Source: Firm-04 sp045617625
GTDB lineage: Bacteria; Bacillota; Clostridia; Oscillospirales; Ruminococcaceae
Assembly (NCBI GenBank): GCA_045617625.1
Contig: JAZLJA010000012.1
Coordinates: 157,929-221,928 of the forward strand
Length of the DNA stretch: 64,000 nt
Reading direction: 5' to 3'
Shown one piece after another: positions 50,564 to 59,602 of this stretch. The stretch's first letter is position 1; every line of letters starts with the position of its first letter. The position numbers were made by a program, and so were the translations under genes. The notes under the pieces were generated by a model. It was not told the DNA's origin. It was given only the letters and a program-made list of their open reading frames with translations, and did not search any database.

Positions 50564-51736
50564 ATGCAGAAGCGCATTTTTGTCATTGTGCTGGACAGCT
50601 GCGGCTGCGGCGAACTTCCCGATGCGGCAAACTTCGGCGACGAAGGCAGCCACACGCTGAAATCGCTTTGCGGCAGCGGCGGCCTGAATATCCCGAATTT
50701 GCAGCAAATGGGACTGTTTAATATCGACGGCATCGGCTGCGGCACACCCGCCTTTGCGCCCTCTGCCGCCTACTGCAAGTGCGCGGAACAATCAGTGGGC
50801 AAGGACACCACAACGGGACACTGGGAGCTTGCAGGCTTGATTTCCAAGCAGATGATGCCCACCTTTCCGAACGGTTTCCCTGATGAGATTATTCAGCAGA
50901 TACGTGATCTGACAGGCCGTGAGGTGCTGTGCAACCGCCCGTATTCGGGCACTGAAGTCATCCGCGATTATGGCAGAGACCATCTCGAAACGGGTGCGCT
51001 GATCGTCTATACCTCCGCCGACAGTGTGCTGCAAATCGCGGCGCACGAAAGCATCGTGCCGCCCGAGGAATTGTGGAAAATCTGCGAAGGTACGCGCAAA
51101 ATCATGCAGGGCAAATATGGTGTCGGACGCATCATTGCACGGCCGTTCGTCGGCGAATATCCCGATTTCACGCGCACATCCAATCGCCACGACTTCTCGC
51201 TCGCACCGCCGTCGCCCACCATGCTTGATCTGCTCAGTGCTGCGGGGCATGATGTGATTGCCGTCGGCAAAATTTCGGACATTTTCGCAGGGCAGGGCAT
51301 CACCGAGATGATGCGCACGGTCAGCAACGACGACGGCATGAAAAAAGCAACGGAAATTGCGAAAGAGCGTGATTTTAACGGGCTGTGCTTTGTCAATCTC
51401 GTGGAGTTTGACAGCGCATTCGGGCATCGGAATGATGTGGCAGGATATACGGACGCGCTGAATCGCTTTGATGCACAGCTTGGTGCGTTTTTGCCGTATC
51501 TGCGCAAAAATGACCTGCTTTTCATCACCGCTGACCACGGCTGCGACCCCTCGACCCCAAGCACTGACCATTCCCGCGAGTATATCCCGATGCTGATTAC
51601 AGGAAAGCGCGTAAATGTGAGAAATCTCGGCATCCGCACAGGTTTTTCCGATTTGGCGCAGACGATTTGCGAATACCTCGGTGTGAATGCGGAAAACCTC
51701 GCAGGCACGAGCTTTGCAAAGCAGATCGGAGTGTGA
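50564..51736 (+). CDS. deoB: Phosphopentomutase
   Basis: 390 residues. Interconverts ribose-1-phosphate and ribose-5-phosphate, linking nucleoside salvage with the pentose phosphate pathway. Alkaline-phosphatase-type manganese sites: VLDSCGCGELPDAANFGDEG at the N-terminus, KDTTTGHWELAG with the phospho-acceptor Thr, and FITADHGCDPSTPSTDHSRE near the end. GGAG six bases before ATG. Confidence 0.95.
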   Translation: MQKRIFVIVLDSCGCGELPDAANFGDEGSHTLKSLCGSGGLNIPNLQQMGLFNIDGIGCGTPAFAPSAAYCKCAEQSVGKDTTTGHWELAGLISKQMMPTFPNGFPDEIIQQIRDLTGREVLCNRPYSGTEVIRDYGRDHLETGALIVYTSADSVLQIAAHESIVPPEELWKICEGTRKIMQGKYGVGRIIARPFVGEYPDFTRTSNRHDFSLAPPSPTMLDLLSAAGHDVIAVGKISDIFAGQGITEMMRTVSNDDGMKKATEIAKERDFNGLCFVNLVEFDSAFGHRNDVAGYTDALNRFDAQLGAFLPYLRKNDLLFITADHGCDPSTPSTDHSREYIPMLITGKRVNVRNLGIRTGFSDLAQTICEYLGVNAENLAGTSFAKQIGV

Positions 51737-51737
51737 C

Positions 51738-52307
51738 ATGGGGAAAATAATCTGGAACGGCGGTGCGCTGCTTGCGCCTGTGCCGCCTGTGCTGGTCACC
51801 TGCGGAAATATGGAACATCCAAATGTTTTAACGATCGGGTGGACGGGCATTTGCGCCACGCATCCGCCCATGACGTACATTTCTGTCCGACCGACGCGCT
51901 ATTCGCATCAGTTGATTGAGGAAAGCGGCGAATTTGCGATCAATTTGACAACAACCGCCATGTGCCGCGAAGTCGATTTCTGCGGCGTGAGATCGGGAAA
52001 AGATGTGGACAAAATCAAAAAATGCGGATTTCATCTGGTGGCATCGGATCAAATTGCCACACCGCTACTGGATGAATCGCCCGTAAGTTTGTCGTGCAGG
52101 GTGACGCAGAAAATCCCGCTTGGCTCTCACGATATGTTTATGGCAGAAATCGTTAGTGTTGCGGCGGATGAGCAGTTTGTGGACAGCAAGGGCAAGCTCA
52201 ACCTTCAGCAAAGCGGCCTGCTGGCTTACGCGCACGGCGAGTATTTTTCATTGGGCAGAAAGCTGGGCTCGTTTGGATTCTCGGTGCAGAAGAAAAAACG
52301 AAAGTGA
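51738..52307 (+). CDS. Flavin reductase family (FMN-binding split-barrel) protein
   Basis: 189 residues from MGKIIWNGGALLAP; GGAG six bases upstream, inside the end of deoB. Family features: APVPPVLVTCGN, FAINLTTTAMCREVDFCGV and GSHDMFMAEIVSV. It reduces or binds FMN; the actual partner is unknown. Last gene of the run LRAT-lipoprotein-deoB-flavin reductase, which ends at the terminator 52342-52380. Confidence 0.85.
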   Translation: MGKIIWNGGALLAPVPPVLVTCGNMEHPNVLTIGWTGICATHPPMTYISVRPTRYSHQLIEESGEFAINLTTTAMCREVDFCGVRSGKDVDKIKKCGFHLVASDQIATPLLDESPVSLSCRVTQKIPLGSHDMFMAEIVSVAADEQFVDSKGKLNLQQSGLLAYAHGEYFSLGRKLGSFGFSVQKKKRK

Positions 52308-52341
52308 CGTATCTTCATCATTTCTCATCGCATAAGCAATA

Positions 52342-52380
52342 AAATCCCCATGCAGGTTCAACATCTGCACGGGGATTTTT
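52342..52380. terminator. Bidirectional terminator between flavin reductase and P-type ATPase genes
   Basis: AAATCCCCATGCAG (52342-52355) pairs with CTGCACGGGGATTT (52365-52378), one mismatch, with T-runs on the plus side and A/T outside on the minus side. Confidence 0.7.
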
Positions 52381-52393
52381 CGTATCTGTCAAT

Positions 52394-54250
52394 TTATTCG
52401 TCAACGCGGAGGCAGCGCAGCGCATTGAGGACAGTCAGGATCAGCACACCGACATCCCCGAACACCGCAAGCCACATATCAGCGATGCCGAACGCGCTGA
52501 GCACGAGAATCAGCAGCTTGACGGACAGTGCCAGAACAATATTCTGCCGCACGATTTTCATGGTTTTACGTGCAATTCGGATTGCCGTCGGAAGCTTTTG
52601 CAGGTCGTCATCCATCAGCACGATGTCAGCCGCTTCCATCGCCGCATCACTGCCCATCGCGCCCATCGCCACACCAAGATCCGCCCGCATCAGCACAGGC
52701 GCATCATTGATGCCGTCGCCCACAAACGCAATTTTCCTTCCCTGACCGAGCAGTTCATCCATCGCCGAGACCTTTTCCGCAGGCAGCAAGCCCGCATTGA
52801 TTTTATCAATACCTGCTTGTTTTCCGATATCTTCAGCGACATCTTGCCGGTCGCCGCTCAGCATCACGGTTTCGCGGATTCCCAAGTCACGCAGCGCAAG
52901 GATCACGGCAGGGGCATTCGGTTTGATGGCGTCCCGAATGACGATATGCCCGAGCGATTCGCTGCCGCGTGCAATATGCAGAACGGTTCCTACACGATGG
53001 CATTCTTTCGCATCTGCGTTGATTTTCCCCATCAGCGCACGATTCCCGATATAGTAATCATCGTCGTCGATCACGGCATGGATTCCAAGCCCTGCCATCT
53101 CCTCCACCGTTCCGATGTGGTGTGCGTCGAGGTGACCTCCATGTGCGCGGAGAATCGAACGGGCGACAGGATGCGTGGAAAACTGCTCGGCGACAGCGGC
53201 GATATCAAGCAGCTCGGCGGGTGTGCAATGCGTCGGATGTATCGCATCTACGTCGAAATCGCCGTGTGTGAGCGTACCTGTCTTGTCAAACACCATCGTG
53301 TTGATTTGCGCAAGCATTTCGAGGTGATCTGCCCCCTTCATCAAAATCCCGATGCGCGATGCACCGCCGATGCCGCCAAAAAAACTCATCGGCACGGAAA
53401 CGACCAGCGCGCAGGGGCAGGAGACCATAAGGAAAATGCAGGCGCGTCTAAGCCAAATCAGGAAAGGCTGGCCAAAGCAAAACGTCGGCAGAAATGCAAG
53501 CAGAATCGCGCAAATCACGACGCATGGGGTATATCGTTTGGAAAAGCGCGTTATGAAATTCTCGGCATAAGACCGATGTTCAGCCGCGTGTTCAACGAGT
53601 TCGAGGATTTTTGAAACGGTGCTGTCCGCAAAAGCACGCGTGACACGCACGCAAATCACGCCGCCCTGATTGACCGCTCCGCTGACGACCTCATCGCCGA
53701 CGGTTTTTGCCACAGGGAGCGACTCGCCCGTGAGAGCACCGACATAAATCGAAGTTTCACCAGAGATGATGATACCGTCCAGTGGGATCTTTTCGCCCGC
53801 CCCCACGCGAATGATCTCCCCGACAGACACCGTTTCAGGCGGCACGATTTCTTCCGCATCTGCTCGCAAAACCGTTGCTCTGTCCGAACGAATATCCATC
53901 AGTGCGGAGATGGAACGACGGCTTTTCTCGGCGGCAAAATCTTCAAACATCTCTCCGATCTGGAAAAAAATCATCACGCCCACCGCTTCAGGATACTCTC
54001 CGATCGCAAATGCGCAGAGCGTTGCGGCGGACATCAGAAAAGCCTCATCGAAAAGCTCGCCTTTGCGTATGTTTTGCAAAGCATCCAGCAGGGTCTCGCC
54101 GCCGATGAGCAGATATGGCACAACAAATGCAGCAGCCTTCCATACACCGGATAAAGGCAGCAGATACGCGATAATCAACAAGATTGCAGTCAAAGCGATG
54201 CGGATGATCCGTGACTTCGGAGATGCCTCGTGTTCTTCATGCGCAGACAT
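52394..54250 (-). CDS. Heavy-metal-exporting P1B-type ATPase (Zn/Cd/Pb type)
   Basis: 618 residues. Transmembrane metal site SCPCALVVSVPMSFF, phosphorylation motif FDKTGTLTHGDF, actuator loop ALTGESLP, hinge GDGINDAPVLMRADLG. There is no N-terminal HMA/CxxC domain; only a short His/Glu stretch SAHEEHEASP. Uses ATP to pump divalent soft metals out. Follows the ArsR repressor by 45 bases; it could be called cadA or zntA but the metal is not proven. Confidence 0.92.
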   Translation of the reverse strand: MSAHEEHEASPKSRIIRIALTAILLIIAYLLPLSGVWKAAAFVVPYLLIGGETLLDALQNIRKGELFDEAFLMSAATLCAFAIGEYPEAVGVMIFFQIGEMFEDFAAEKSRRSISALMDIRSDRATVLRADAEEIVPPETVSVGEIIRVGAGEKIPLDGIIISGETSIYVGALTGESLPVAKTVGDEVVSGAVNQGGVICVRVTRAFADSTVSKILELVEHAAEHRSYAENFITRFSKRYTPCVVICAILLAFLPTFCFGQPFLIWLRRACIFLMVSCPCALVVSVPMSFFGGIGGASRIGILMKGADHLEMLAQINTMVFDKTGTLTHGDFDVDAIHPTHCTPAELLDIAAVAEQFSTHPVARSILRAHGGHLDAHHIGTVEEMAGLGIHAVIDDDDYYIGNRALMGKINADAKECHRVGTVLHIARGSESLGHIVIRDAIKPNAPAVILALRDLGIRETVMLSGDRQDVAEDIGKQAGIDKINAGLLPAEKVSAMDELLGQGRKIAFVGDGINDAPVLMRADLGVAMGAMGSDAAMEAADIVLMDDDLQKLPTAIRIARKTMKIVRQNIVLALSVKLLILVLSAFGIADMWLAVFGDVGVLILTVLNALRCLRVDE

Positions 54251-54295
54251 CGTCTTCTCCTTTCTCGATAAAAGATATGTCAGAATGTGAGGTGA

Positions 54296-54661
54296 TCAAG
54301 CGTTTGCCGCAGGCTTCTCTTTTTCAAGCAAATGCTCGAATCCTTGCATGATAATCGAGCGCACATGGTCATCTGCAAGGAAATAGTAAATTGTTTTTCC
54401 ATCGCGGCGATTTGCAACCAAGTTCGCATCCTTGAGGATTCTGAGCTGATGGGAAATCGCAGATTGCGTCATGCCAAGCAATTCGGCGATGGCGCACACG
54501 CAAAGTTCCGATTCAAACAGCGAAAACAGGATTTTCACGCGTGTGCTGTCCGAAAACAGATGAAAGAGGTCGGAGAGGTCGCAAAGTACTTCGTCCGTGG
54601 GTAGATCGTCGCGCACGGCACGCAAAATTTCAGTATGTGTGTGATTTTCACAGGTATGCAT
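54296..54661 (-). CDS. ArsR/SmtB-family metal-sensing repressor (CadC/SmtB type)
   Basis: 121 residues from MHTCENHTHTEIL, GGAGGG upstream. Winged-helix recognition part ELLGMTQSAISHQLRILKDANL. Both known sensor sites look present: cysteine site ESELCVCAIAE plus an N-terminal Cys/His-rich start, and the C-terminal helix site DDHVRSIIMQGFEHLLEKE. Should release its operator when cadmium, lead or zinc binds. Operator with three copies sits in its promoter (54688-54727). Confidence 0.92.
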   Translation of the reverse strand: MHTCENHTHTEILRAVRDDLPTDEVLCDLSDLFHLFSDSTRVKILFSLFESELCVCAIAELLGMTQSAISHQLRILKDANLVANRRDGKTIYYFLADDHVRSIIMQGFEHLLEKEKPAANA

Positions 54662-54687
54662 GGTGTCCCTCCTCACATGAGCATTTA

Positions 54688-54727
54688 TTCATATGTCCTG
54701 CTGTTCATATGATAACACATTCATATG
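54688..54727 (-). promoter_or_regulatory. Three-copy operator of the ArsR repressor
   Basis: TTCATATG occurs at 54688, 54704 and 54720, exactly 16 bases apart. Two copies cover the spacer and -10 box, the third lies just downstream, so bound repressor would block the promoter. Confidence 0.65.
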
Positions 54728-54737
54728 TATTTGTCAA
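54709..54737 (-). promoter_or_regulatory. Promoter of the arsR-ATPase operon
   Basis: Minus strand: TTGACA (54732-54737), 17 bases, TATCAT (54709-54714). Overlapped by the 16-base-spaced TTCATATG operators. Confidence 0.7.
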
Positions 54738-54759
54738 GCTCTTTTCAAACATTGGATGA

Positions 54760-54794
54760 AAAAAATCCGTCAGCCGAAGCGTGACGGATTTTTG
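54760..54794. terminator. Bidirectional terminator before the ArsR operon region
   Basis: AAAATCCGTCA (54762-54772) pairs with TGACGGATTTT (54782-54792), T-runs on both strands. Ends the long minus operon from 62.3 kb. Confidence 0.7.
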
Positions 54795-54796
54795 AT

Positions 54797-55246
54797 TCAC
54801 AGACGAATAAGCAGAAAAATCGGGATGGCGGCAAACAGAATGCAAAACATCGCATTTACGATAATTTCGCGTTGTCCCGTCGTAAACTGTGCGGGATGCT
54901 TCGCGTTATATCGGACAGGCACAACCTGCCCTTTTTTCAGCACGCGGCGCGTCAGCAAATCGCATGAGCCCTGATGTTCAACGCCATCCGCGGACTGATA
55001 CCGCAGATGCGCGATGCGCGAACCCACAGAGAAAAAGCCGGTCGTCGGGATTCCGTTTCTCATCAAAAGCACGCATCTGCAAACTTTCCACAAGCATCCC
55101 CAGAACGGGATCGAGAAAATCAGCACGGCAGCAGTTTTGCTTGAAATCACTTTGATGGATGCGAGCCACGCGCATCCGAAGATGACAGCGCAGACGAGGA
55201 TCGCCAGAAATCCAAGCTTCATCGCGGTTTTCAACAAGTTATTCAT
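54797..55246 (-). CDS. DUF3592-like membrane protein
   Basis: 149 residues, three hydrophobic segments (about 8-28, 36-54, 130-147). Between the second and third is a small beta domain with IPTTGFFSVGSRIAHL and KGQVVPVRYNAKHPAQF, the pattern of DUF3592. Function unknown. Overlaps the Nudix gene stop by eight bases. Confidence 0.65.
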   Translation of the reverse strand: MNNLLKTAMKLGFLAILVCAVIFGCAWLASIKVISSKTAAVLIFSIPFWGCLWKVCRCVLLMRNGIPTTGFFSVGSRIAHLRYQSADGVEHQGSCDLLTRRVLKKGQVVPVRYNAKHPAQFTTGQREIIVNAMFCILFAAIPIFLLIRL

Positions 55247-55739
55247 GTTTGTCCTCCGCGATTACCGCCTCCACAAGCCGATGAATGATGCTGCCCTGCC
55301 GCACAATTTTGGCAGCCTCCTCGGGAGCAAACCAACACGCCTCGGCAACCTCCGAGGAGCAAGTCAGCTCGGATTTCTTCGCATCAGCGACAAAACAGAG
55401 CATCAGCTGGTCTTTTGCCTCGACGACCGCACTCATGACATAGCGCACGCGTTCGGGGGTGATGCCGATTTCCTCGGTGATTTCGCGCACAGCAGCCTGC
55501 TCGGCGGTTTCGCGGCATTTCATGAAGCCTGCCACACCGACATACCGCGTCGTGTCGCCATAGCTTTGCCGAATCAGCGCGATTTCGCCGCATTCGTTTC
55601 GGACCACAGAAAGCACGCAGGTGCTGAAATAATCGAACAGTGGTTTGCTGCAAGATTCGCAGAACGACACCAAGCCCTCATCGCCGATCTCACGCGGGAC
55701 AGCTTTTGCGCCGCAAGTTGGACAGTATGTGAATTTCAT
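55239..55739 (-). CDS. Nudix hydrolase with zinc-ribbon
   Basis: 166 residues from MKFTYCPTCGAKAV (GGAG five bases upstream). An N-terminal zinc-ribbon (CPTCG with CESC, about 6-30) precedes the Nudix domain, with the full box GFMKCRETAEQAAVREITEE. Zinc-ribbon plus Nudix resembles NADH pyrophosphatase, but the usual SQPWPFPxS tail after the box was not seen, so the substrate is open. Part of the long minus-strand operon. Confidence 0.85.
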   Translation of the reverse strand: MKFTYCPTCGAKAVPREIGDEGLVSFCESCSKPLFDYFSTCVLSVVRNECGEIALIRQSYGDTTRYVGVAGFMKCRETAEQAAVREITEEIGITPERVRYVMSAVVEAKDQLMLCFVADAKKSELTCSSEVAEACWFAPEEAAKIVRQGSIIHRLVEAVIAEDKHE

Positions 55740-55755
55740 CGTATCTCCTTTGATT

Positions 55756-56424
55756 TTACACAAATTCATTGCCGTCAGCGCAAAGAATTGCCAGTCGCTC
55801 GGCATGGAGCATTCCGATGCGCAGATTTTCAGGCAGCTGCGCCCCAAATGCGTCGATGAGCAGCGAAGGATTGACATTGACCGATGTGCCTGCGGGCATC
55901 CGCAGCTTGAGACACAATCCGTCGTCGAGTGTTTGCGTCATCAAAATCGACGCACTTGCTTTCAAATCGACCATTGCTGTGCCGCGCTTGGTTTTCTTCT
56001 CCACGAGAATTTCGGGCTGTGCGATGAACGTATCCCACGCAGCGCGGAGTGCGTCCGTAGTGGTTTGTTCGCCGCAATCCAACACAAGGCGATAGTCGGC
56101 GAAAGCGATGTCAGTGTGCTTGCGAATGGGCTCTGCGACACGCAAAATTTGCAGATCTGCGGGCAAAACTGCATTAAGCCGCTGCATCGCCGTCTGCATG
56201 GACATATCGCCGTCGATGCGGAAATCCATGCACTCGCATCCGCTTTCGTAGCCAAGCGACAGCGCAAGCGGAAACATCAGGTAAGCGTGTGGGTTGAAGC
56301 CCTCCGTGAACCAGATCGGCACATCGGCGCGGCGAAATGCGCGCTGCATACAGCGCATAAGGTCAAGGTGGGAGATGTATTTCGCCCTGCGGCGTTTTTC
56401 AAAAGTTGCACGAACAGGGATCAT
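55756..56424 (-). CDS. DUF2344 protein associated with radical SAM enzyme
   Basis: 222 residues. N-terminal RATFEKRRRAKYISHLDLMR and FTEGFNPHAYLMFPLALSLG are typical of the TIGR03936/DUF2344 family, found fused or next to the radical SAM protein encoded upstream. The ATG overlaps its stop by four bases. Precise function not established as far as I know. Confidence 0.88.
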   Translation of the reverse strand: MIPVRATFEKRRRAKYISHLDLMRCMQRAFRRADVPIWFTEGFNPHAYLMFPLALSLGYESGCECMDFRIDGDMSMQTAMQRLNAVLPADLQILRVAEPIRKHTDIAFADYRLVLDCGEQTTTDALRAAWDTFIAQPEILVEKKTKRGTAMVDLKASASILMTQTLDDGLCLKLRMPAGTSVNVNPSLLIDAFGAQLPENLRIGMLHAERLAILCADGNEFV

Positions 56425-58289
56425 GCTTCATCGCCCTCCTTTTTGTACGTAAAACAAGGCTTTTTCGTCGCTTTGGATACCCCGCAGCCCGCACAGTTCA
56501 TGCGGCAGTGCGGCGTGACGGCAGCCTGCTTTGCCTTTTCGTTCTCGCGGATGAGAAATGCCTTGTCCACGAAATAATCCATATGATCCCACGGGAGGAT
56601 CTCGTCGTAGGAGCGTTCACGGCTGGCATAGAATTGCATCGTCAGCCCGCAGGCATCGAACGCCTGCTGCCAGAGATCAAAGCGGAAATATTCCGACCAC
56701 GCATCGAACACGCAGCCGCGTTTCCACGCATCGAGAATGACCGCGCCCAGACGGCGGTCGCCGCGTGCCAGAACAGCCTCAAGGATACTGGTATCGGGGC
56801 TGTGCCAATTTGCACGGATGCGTTTATGCCCTGCGGCGGCTTCTTCGAGGACTTTCTGCTTGTGTTCGATCATCTCGCGGGTGTCCTGCGGATGAAATTC
56901 AAACGGTGTGAACGGCTTTGGCACGAAAGTTGCAACGGAACAGGAAATCTGCACACTTTTGCCCTTTGGACGCTCCTCCATCTCGAAAAATGCGTCCACA
57001 ACACGCTGTGCAAGGTCGATGATGCCGCGGATATCGTCGTCGGTTTCGGTCGGCAGACCCATCATGAAATAGAGTTTGACGGATGCCTGTCCGCCCTGAA
57101 ACGCGATCTTGCAGGTGCGCAGGAGTTCTTCCTCGGTGACATTTTTGTTGATGACGTCGCGGAGACGCTGTGTGCCTGCTTCGGGCGCGAATGTCAAGCC
57201 GCTGTTTCGCACACGGCGAATGCGGTTCATCAGCGCAGACGAGAAATTATCGACACGCAGCGAGGGCAGGCTCAGGTTGATATGTGCATCCTCCGTGAAA
57301 GTCAGCAGCCCGTCCATCATCTCCTCGATCTGTGAGTGGTCGGATGTGGAAAGCGAGCAGAGAGAAAGCTCCTCGTAGCCTGTTTTCTGAATCAGTGTGC
57401 GCGACTGCTCACAGATGATCTCGGGCGATTTTTCGCGGAACGGGCGGTACAAAAATCCCGCCTGACAGAAACGGCATCCGCGAATGCATCCGCGCAAAAC
57501 CTCAGTCACAGCGCGGTCATGCACGATTTCGGAATACGGCACGACAAATTCCTCGGGGACAGTGACGCTGTTGAAATCGGAAATGATGCGTTTGCGTATT
57601 TTTTCGGGTGCGCCATTCTTCGGGGTGATGGCGGCAACGGTGCCGTCCTCGTGATACGTGACATCGTAAAGCGACGGCACATACACGCCCTCGATTTGTG
57701 CGGCGGCGCGTAAAAATTCGCTGCGGGACGCACCTTTTTGCTTCATTTCGGTGTAGAGATCCATCACTTCGAGGTCAAGTTCCTCGCCCTCGCCGATGAA
57801 AAACAGATCGAAGAAATCGGCAAGGGGCTCAGCATTGCAGCAGCACGAGCCGCCTGCGCAGACGATCGGTGCAAGGGATTCGCCGCGGTCTTTCTGGAGC
57901 AGCGGAACACCCGCCAAATCAAGCAGATTCAGGATATTCGTATAGCAAAGCTCATAGCCGATGGTGAAGCCGATGAAATCAAAATCCCGAATCGGCTCAA
58001 GGCTTTCGAGGGCATAGAGCGGCAGATCGTTTGCACGCATCGCCTCCTCGAAGTCACGGTCAGGGGCGAACACACGCTCGCACCAGTATTCGGGGCGGTT
58101 GTTGATGCAGGTATAGAGGATCTTCATGCCGAGGTTGCTCATGCCGACGTCGTAGCGGTCGGGGAACACAAAGGCAAATCGGCATTTTACGTCCTTTTTG
58201 TCCTTCATCACGCTGCCTGCCTCGCCGCCGATGTATCGGGCAGGCTTTTGGACATTCAGCAGCAGCGGCTCGATCTTGTCAAAGAGCAT
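56421..58289 (-). CDS. B12-binding-type radical SAM protein (TIGR03960 family)
   Basis: 622 residues from MLFDKIEPLLLNV; GGAG seven bases upstream favours this ATG over one two codons earlier. An N-terminal cobalamin-binding-like region is followed by the radical SAM core with the three iron-sulfur cysteines in RGCIRGCRFCQAGF. A Cys-rich end (CRMNCAGCGVSKATKKPC) may hold a further cluster. The family is conserved in anaerobes, always with DUF2344. Target unknown, possibly tRNA or ribosome modification by context. Confidence 0.88.
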   Translation of the reverse strand: MLFDKIEPLLLNVQKPARYIGGEAGSVMKDKKDVKCRFAFVFPDRYDVGMSNLGMKILYTCINNRPEYWCERVFAPDRDFEEAMRANDLPLYALESLEPIRDFDFIGFTIGYELCYTNILNLLDLAGVPLLQKDRGESLAPIVCAGGSCCCNAEPLADFFDLFFIGEGEELDLEVMDLYTEMKQKGASRSEFLRAAAQIEGVYVPSLYDVTYHEDGTVAAITPKNGAPEKIRKRIISDFNSVTVPEEFVVPYSEIVHDRAVTEVLRGCIRGCRFCQAGFLYRPFREKSPEIICEQSRTLIQKTGYEELSLCSLSTSDHSQIEEMMDGLLTFTEDAHINLSLPSLRVDNFSSALMNRIRRVRNSGLTFAPEAGTQRLRDVINKNVTEEELLRTCKIAFQGGQASVKLYFMMGLPTETDDDIRGIIDLAQRVVDAFFEMEERPKGKSVQISCSVATFVPKPFTPFEFHPQDTREMIEHKQKVLEEAAAGHKRIRANWHSPDTSILEAVLARGDRRLGAVILDAWKRGCVFDAWSEYFRFDLWQQAFDACGLTMQFYASRERSYDEILPWDHMDYFVDKAFLIRENEKAKQAAVTPHCRMNCAGCGVSKATKKPCFTYKKEGDEA

Positions 58290-58342
58290 TTTCATTCTCC
58301 TTTGCTGATTATTTCGCATCTGCGAGGATTTCAGATGTCATC

Positions 58343-58379
58343 AAAAGGAAAGCGCAAGCATTTCGGCTTACGCTTCCTC
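58343..58379 (-). terminator. Possible partial terminator between trhP and the radical SAM gene
   Basis: Minus strand: GGAAGCGTAAGC pairs with GCTTGCGCTTTCC (one bulge), followed by TTTTG only. The short T-run suggests leaky termination inside the long operon. Confidence 0.45.
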
Positions 58380-58381
58380 GG

Positions 58382-59602
58382 TTACTCATCAAATTTTTTT
58401 CGCAAAAACGCGCCATTCGGCACATTCTCGCCTGTGTATGCCATTGAACAATCCATGACGGCATGGTTGGCACTGTTGATCACCTCGCCGTCGGCGTTTT
58501 GCAGATCGGTGACGACGATCGGCACAGGCTTCGCTTTCGGCATCAGGATCTCCAGCGTATCTCCTGCAAAAAAGCGGTTGCGCTGACTGACCATCAGCCG
58601 CCCCTGCCCGCAGCCCTGCACAATGCCGACAACGTCGTAATTGCGGACATAACTTGCGGTGGCGTTGTGAATACTGTCAGTCGGCTGCCCGAAGTAAAAT
58701 CCTGTGGTGTACGGGCGGTGGCTGACATTTTCCAGTTCCTCGAAAACCCACGCAGGCACGTCAGTTTTTGGCTCGTCGAACAGTGCATCGACAGCCATGC
58801 GGTAGGCATTTGTCACCCCCGCGACATAGTAAGCCGCCTTTGCTCTGCCCTCGATCTTGAACGACGAAATCCCCGCATTTGCAAGCGTTTCGAGATGTTC
58901 CGCCATGCAGAGATCTTTTGCGTTGAGGATGTAGCTGCCGTTTTCATCCTCACCGATGGGAAAGAACTGATTGGGGCGTTTTTCCTCCATCAGCGCATAT
59001 TTCCAGCGGCAGGACTGTGCACAGGCACCGCGATTGGCATCGCGCCCCGTGAAATATTCAGAGAGCAGGCACCGTCCCGAAATGCTCATGCACATGGCAC
59101 CGTGAACGAATGCTTCCAGCTCCAGTTCCGATGGCGATTTTGCGCGTATCTCCGCGATTTCCTCGACAGACAGTTCTCTTGCCAGCACCACACGCTCACA
59201 GCCGAGATTCCACAGTGCATTTGCGGTTTCGTAGTTGACCACGCCTGTCTGCGTGGATGCATGAACGGGCAAATCGGGCGCAAGTGCGCGGATTTTCGTG
59301 ATGACGCCCAAATCTGCGGCAATGACCGCATCGACGCCGCAAGCCTGCACATCACGCAAAAACGACGGAAATGCGTCAAGTTCACGATTGCGGGGCAGCA
59401 CGTTCACGGTCAGATAAACTTTGACATTCTGTGCGTGTGCGGTGTCCACAGCGGATTTCAGCTCTGCCATATCGAAATTCTTCGCAGCTGCACGCATTCC
59501 GAACATCTTCGCACCGAGATAGACCGCATCCGCCCCATATTGCAGGGCGGCGGCAAGACATTCGGAATCGCCCGCAGGGCACAGCAGCTCGGGTTTATCC
59601 AT
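58382..59602 (-). CDS. trhP: U32-family tRNA hydroxylation protein (TrhP-like)
   Basis: 406 residues from MDKPELLCPAGDSECL. U32 signatures: LCPAGDSE, GADAVYLGAKMFGMRA, and the Cys block GRCLLSEYFTGRDANRGACA then SCRW. TrhP (YrrN/YrrO in Bacillus) inserts hydroxyl groups at uridine 34 of certain tRNAs; in Bacillus it lies downstream of the mltG orthologue, as here. The start overlaps the mltG stop by eight bases. Peptidase annotation is common but probably wrong for this type. Confidence 0.85.
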   Translation of the reverse strand: MDKPELLCPAGDSECLAAALQYGADAVYLGAKMFGMRAAAKNFDMAELKSAVDTAHAQNVKVYLTVNVLPRNRELDAFPSFLRDVQACGVDAVIAADLGVITKIRALAPDLPVHASTQTGVVNYETANALWNLGCERVVLARELSVEEIAEIRAKSPSELELEAFVHGAMCMSISGRCLLSEYFTGRDANRGACAQSCRWKYALMEEKRPNQFFPIGEDENGSYILNAKDLCMAEHLETLANAGISSFKIEGRAKAAYYVAGVTNAYRMAVDALFDEPKTDVPAWVFEELENVSHRPYTTGFYFGQPTDSIHNATASYVRNYDVVGIVQGCGQGRLMVSQRNRFFAGDTLEILMPKAKPVPIVVTDLQNADGEVINSANHAVMDCSMAYTGENVPNGAFLRKKFDE

